Assembly: GCA_027704905.1 (NCBI GenBank)
Contig: CM051018.1
Span: forward strand, 19,082,545-19,146,544
From: Muraenolepis orangiensis
Lineage: Eukaryota; Chordata; Actinopteri; Gadiformes; Muraenolepididae
Direction: 5' to 3'
DNA length: 64,000 nt
Shown: in pieces, positions 64,000 through 64,000 of the stretch
Numbering within the stretch: the stretch's first letter is position 1
Layout of the letters: each line of letters begins with the position of its first letter
Translations under genes and position numbers: made by a program
Notes under the pieces: model-generated
What the model saw: the letters and a program-made list of their open reading frames with translations, nothing else
The model's database searches: none
What the model was told of the DNA's origin: nothing

Positions 64000-64000
64000 T
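63892..64000. repeat. (TTC)n array, truncated by window end
   Basis: About 35 pure TTC units, GAA on the minus strand, running essentially to the window end, where the last base is AT. The real array may be longer. Confidence 0.96.

Larger units (their letters stand above)
60061..64000. other. distal 3' UTR or 3' flank, no gene seen
   Basis: AT-rich. Contains TG, TA, CA and CGCA arrays and the terminal TTC array. Another AATAAA is at 60935-60940. 60570-62340 and 62910-63890 are unique AT-rich sequence with no recognised gene or element. Confidence 0.75.

Overview
This is vertebrate, almost certainly teleost fish, nuclear DNA. I recognise one protein-coding gene: the 3' end of a neurexin on the + strand, best matched to neurexin-1 (nrxn1, possibly the diverged duplicate nrxn1b). 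Five coding exons are visible with consistent splice phases: the first part of LNS6 (15754-15925), the 90-nt alternative SS4 cassette (21410-21499), the rest of LNS6 plus the start of the Ser/Thr-rich stalk (23748-24067), a small acidic stalk exon with two in-frame donors 9 nt apart (46554-46641), and the last exon with transmembrane segment, cytoplasmic tail and stop (58507-58826). The 3' UTR follows, with a plausible polyadenylation signal at 60028. About 768 nt of 64 kb is coding (including the alternative SS4 exon and the stop codon). The rest is intron, UTR and 3' flank.

Layout. 1-15753 is the intron upstream of the first visible exon; I did not find the preceding LNS6 exon or the beta-neurexin first exon here. 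15926-23747 is the AT-rich pair of introns around SS4, with a non-autonomous hAT element 0.7 kb downstream of the cassette. 24068-46553 is a 22.5-kb intron with a C-rich minisatellite, several microsatellites, and a 0.5-kb CCT tract just before the stalk exon. 46642-58506 is an 11.9-kb intron with a 14-copy 42-bp minisatellite and very long CT and TG arrays. 58827-64000 is 3' UTR and 3' flank, ending inside a TTC array cut by the window edge.

The most striking global property is tandem-repeat density: dozens of TG/CA and CT/GA arrays, many over 80 bp, plus mononucleotide runs and several minisatellites. Such density is a known trait of codfishes (Gadiformes), so a gadoid is my best but unproven guess. 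Most long open frames in the window are artefacts of these repeats.

How it works together: the exons encode the membrane-proximal half of a presynaptic adhesion receptor. SS4 choice changes partner binding by LNS6; the tandem donor at 46632/46641 decides whether a Ser-Gly dipeptide exists in the stalk; the last exon anchors the protein and ends in a PDZ ligand. Several repeats sit where they could affect this splicing, notably a 125-bp CT array that is itself the polypyrimidine tract of the stalk exon.
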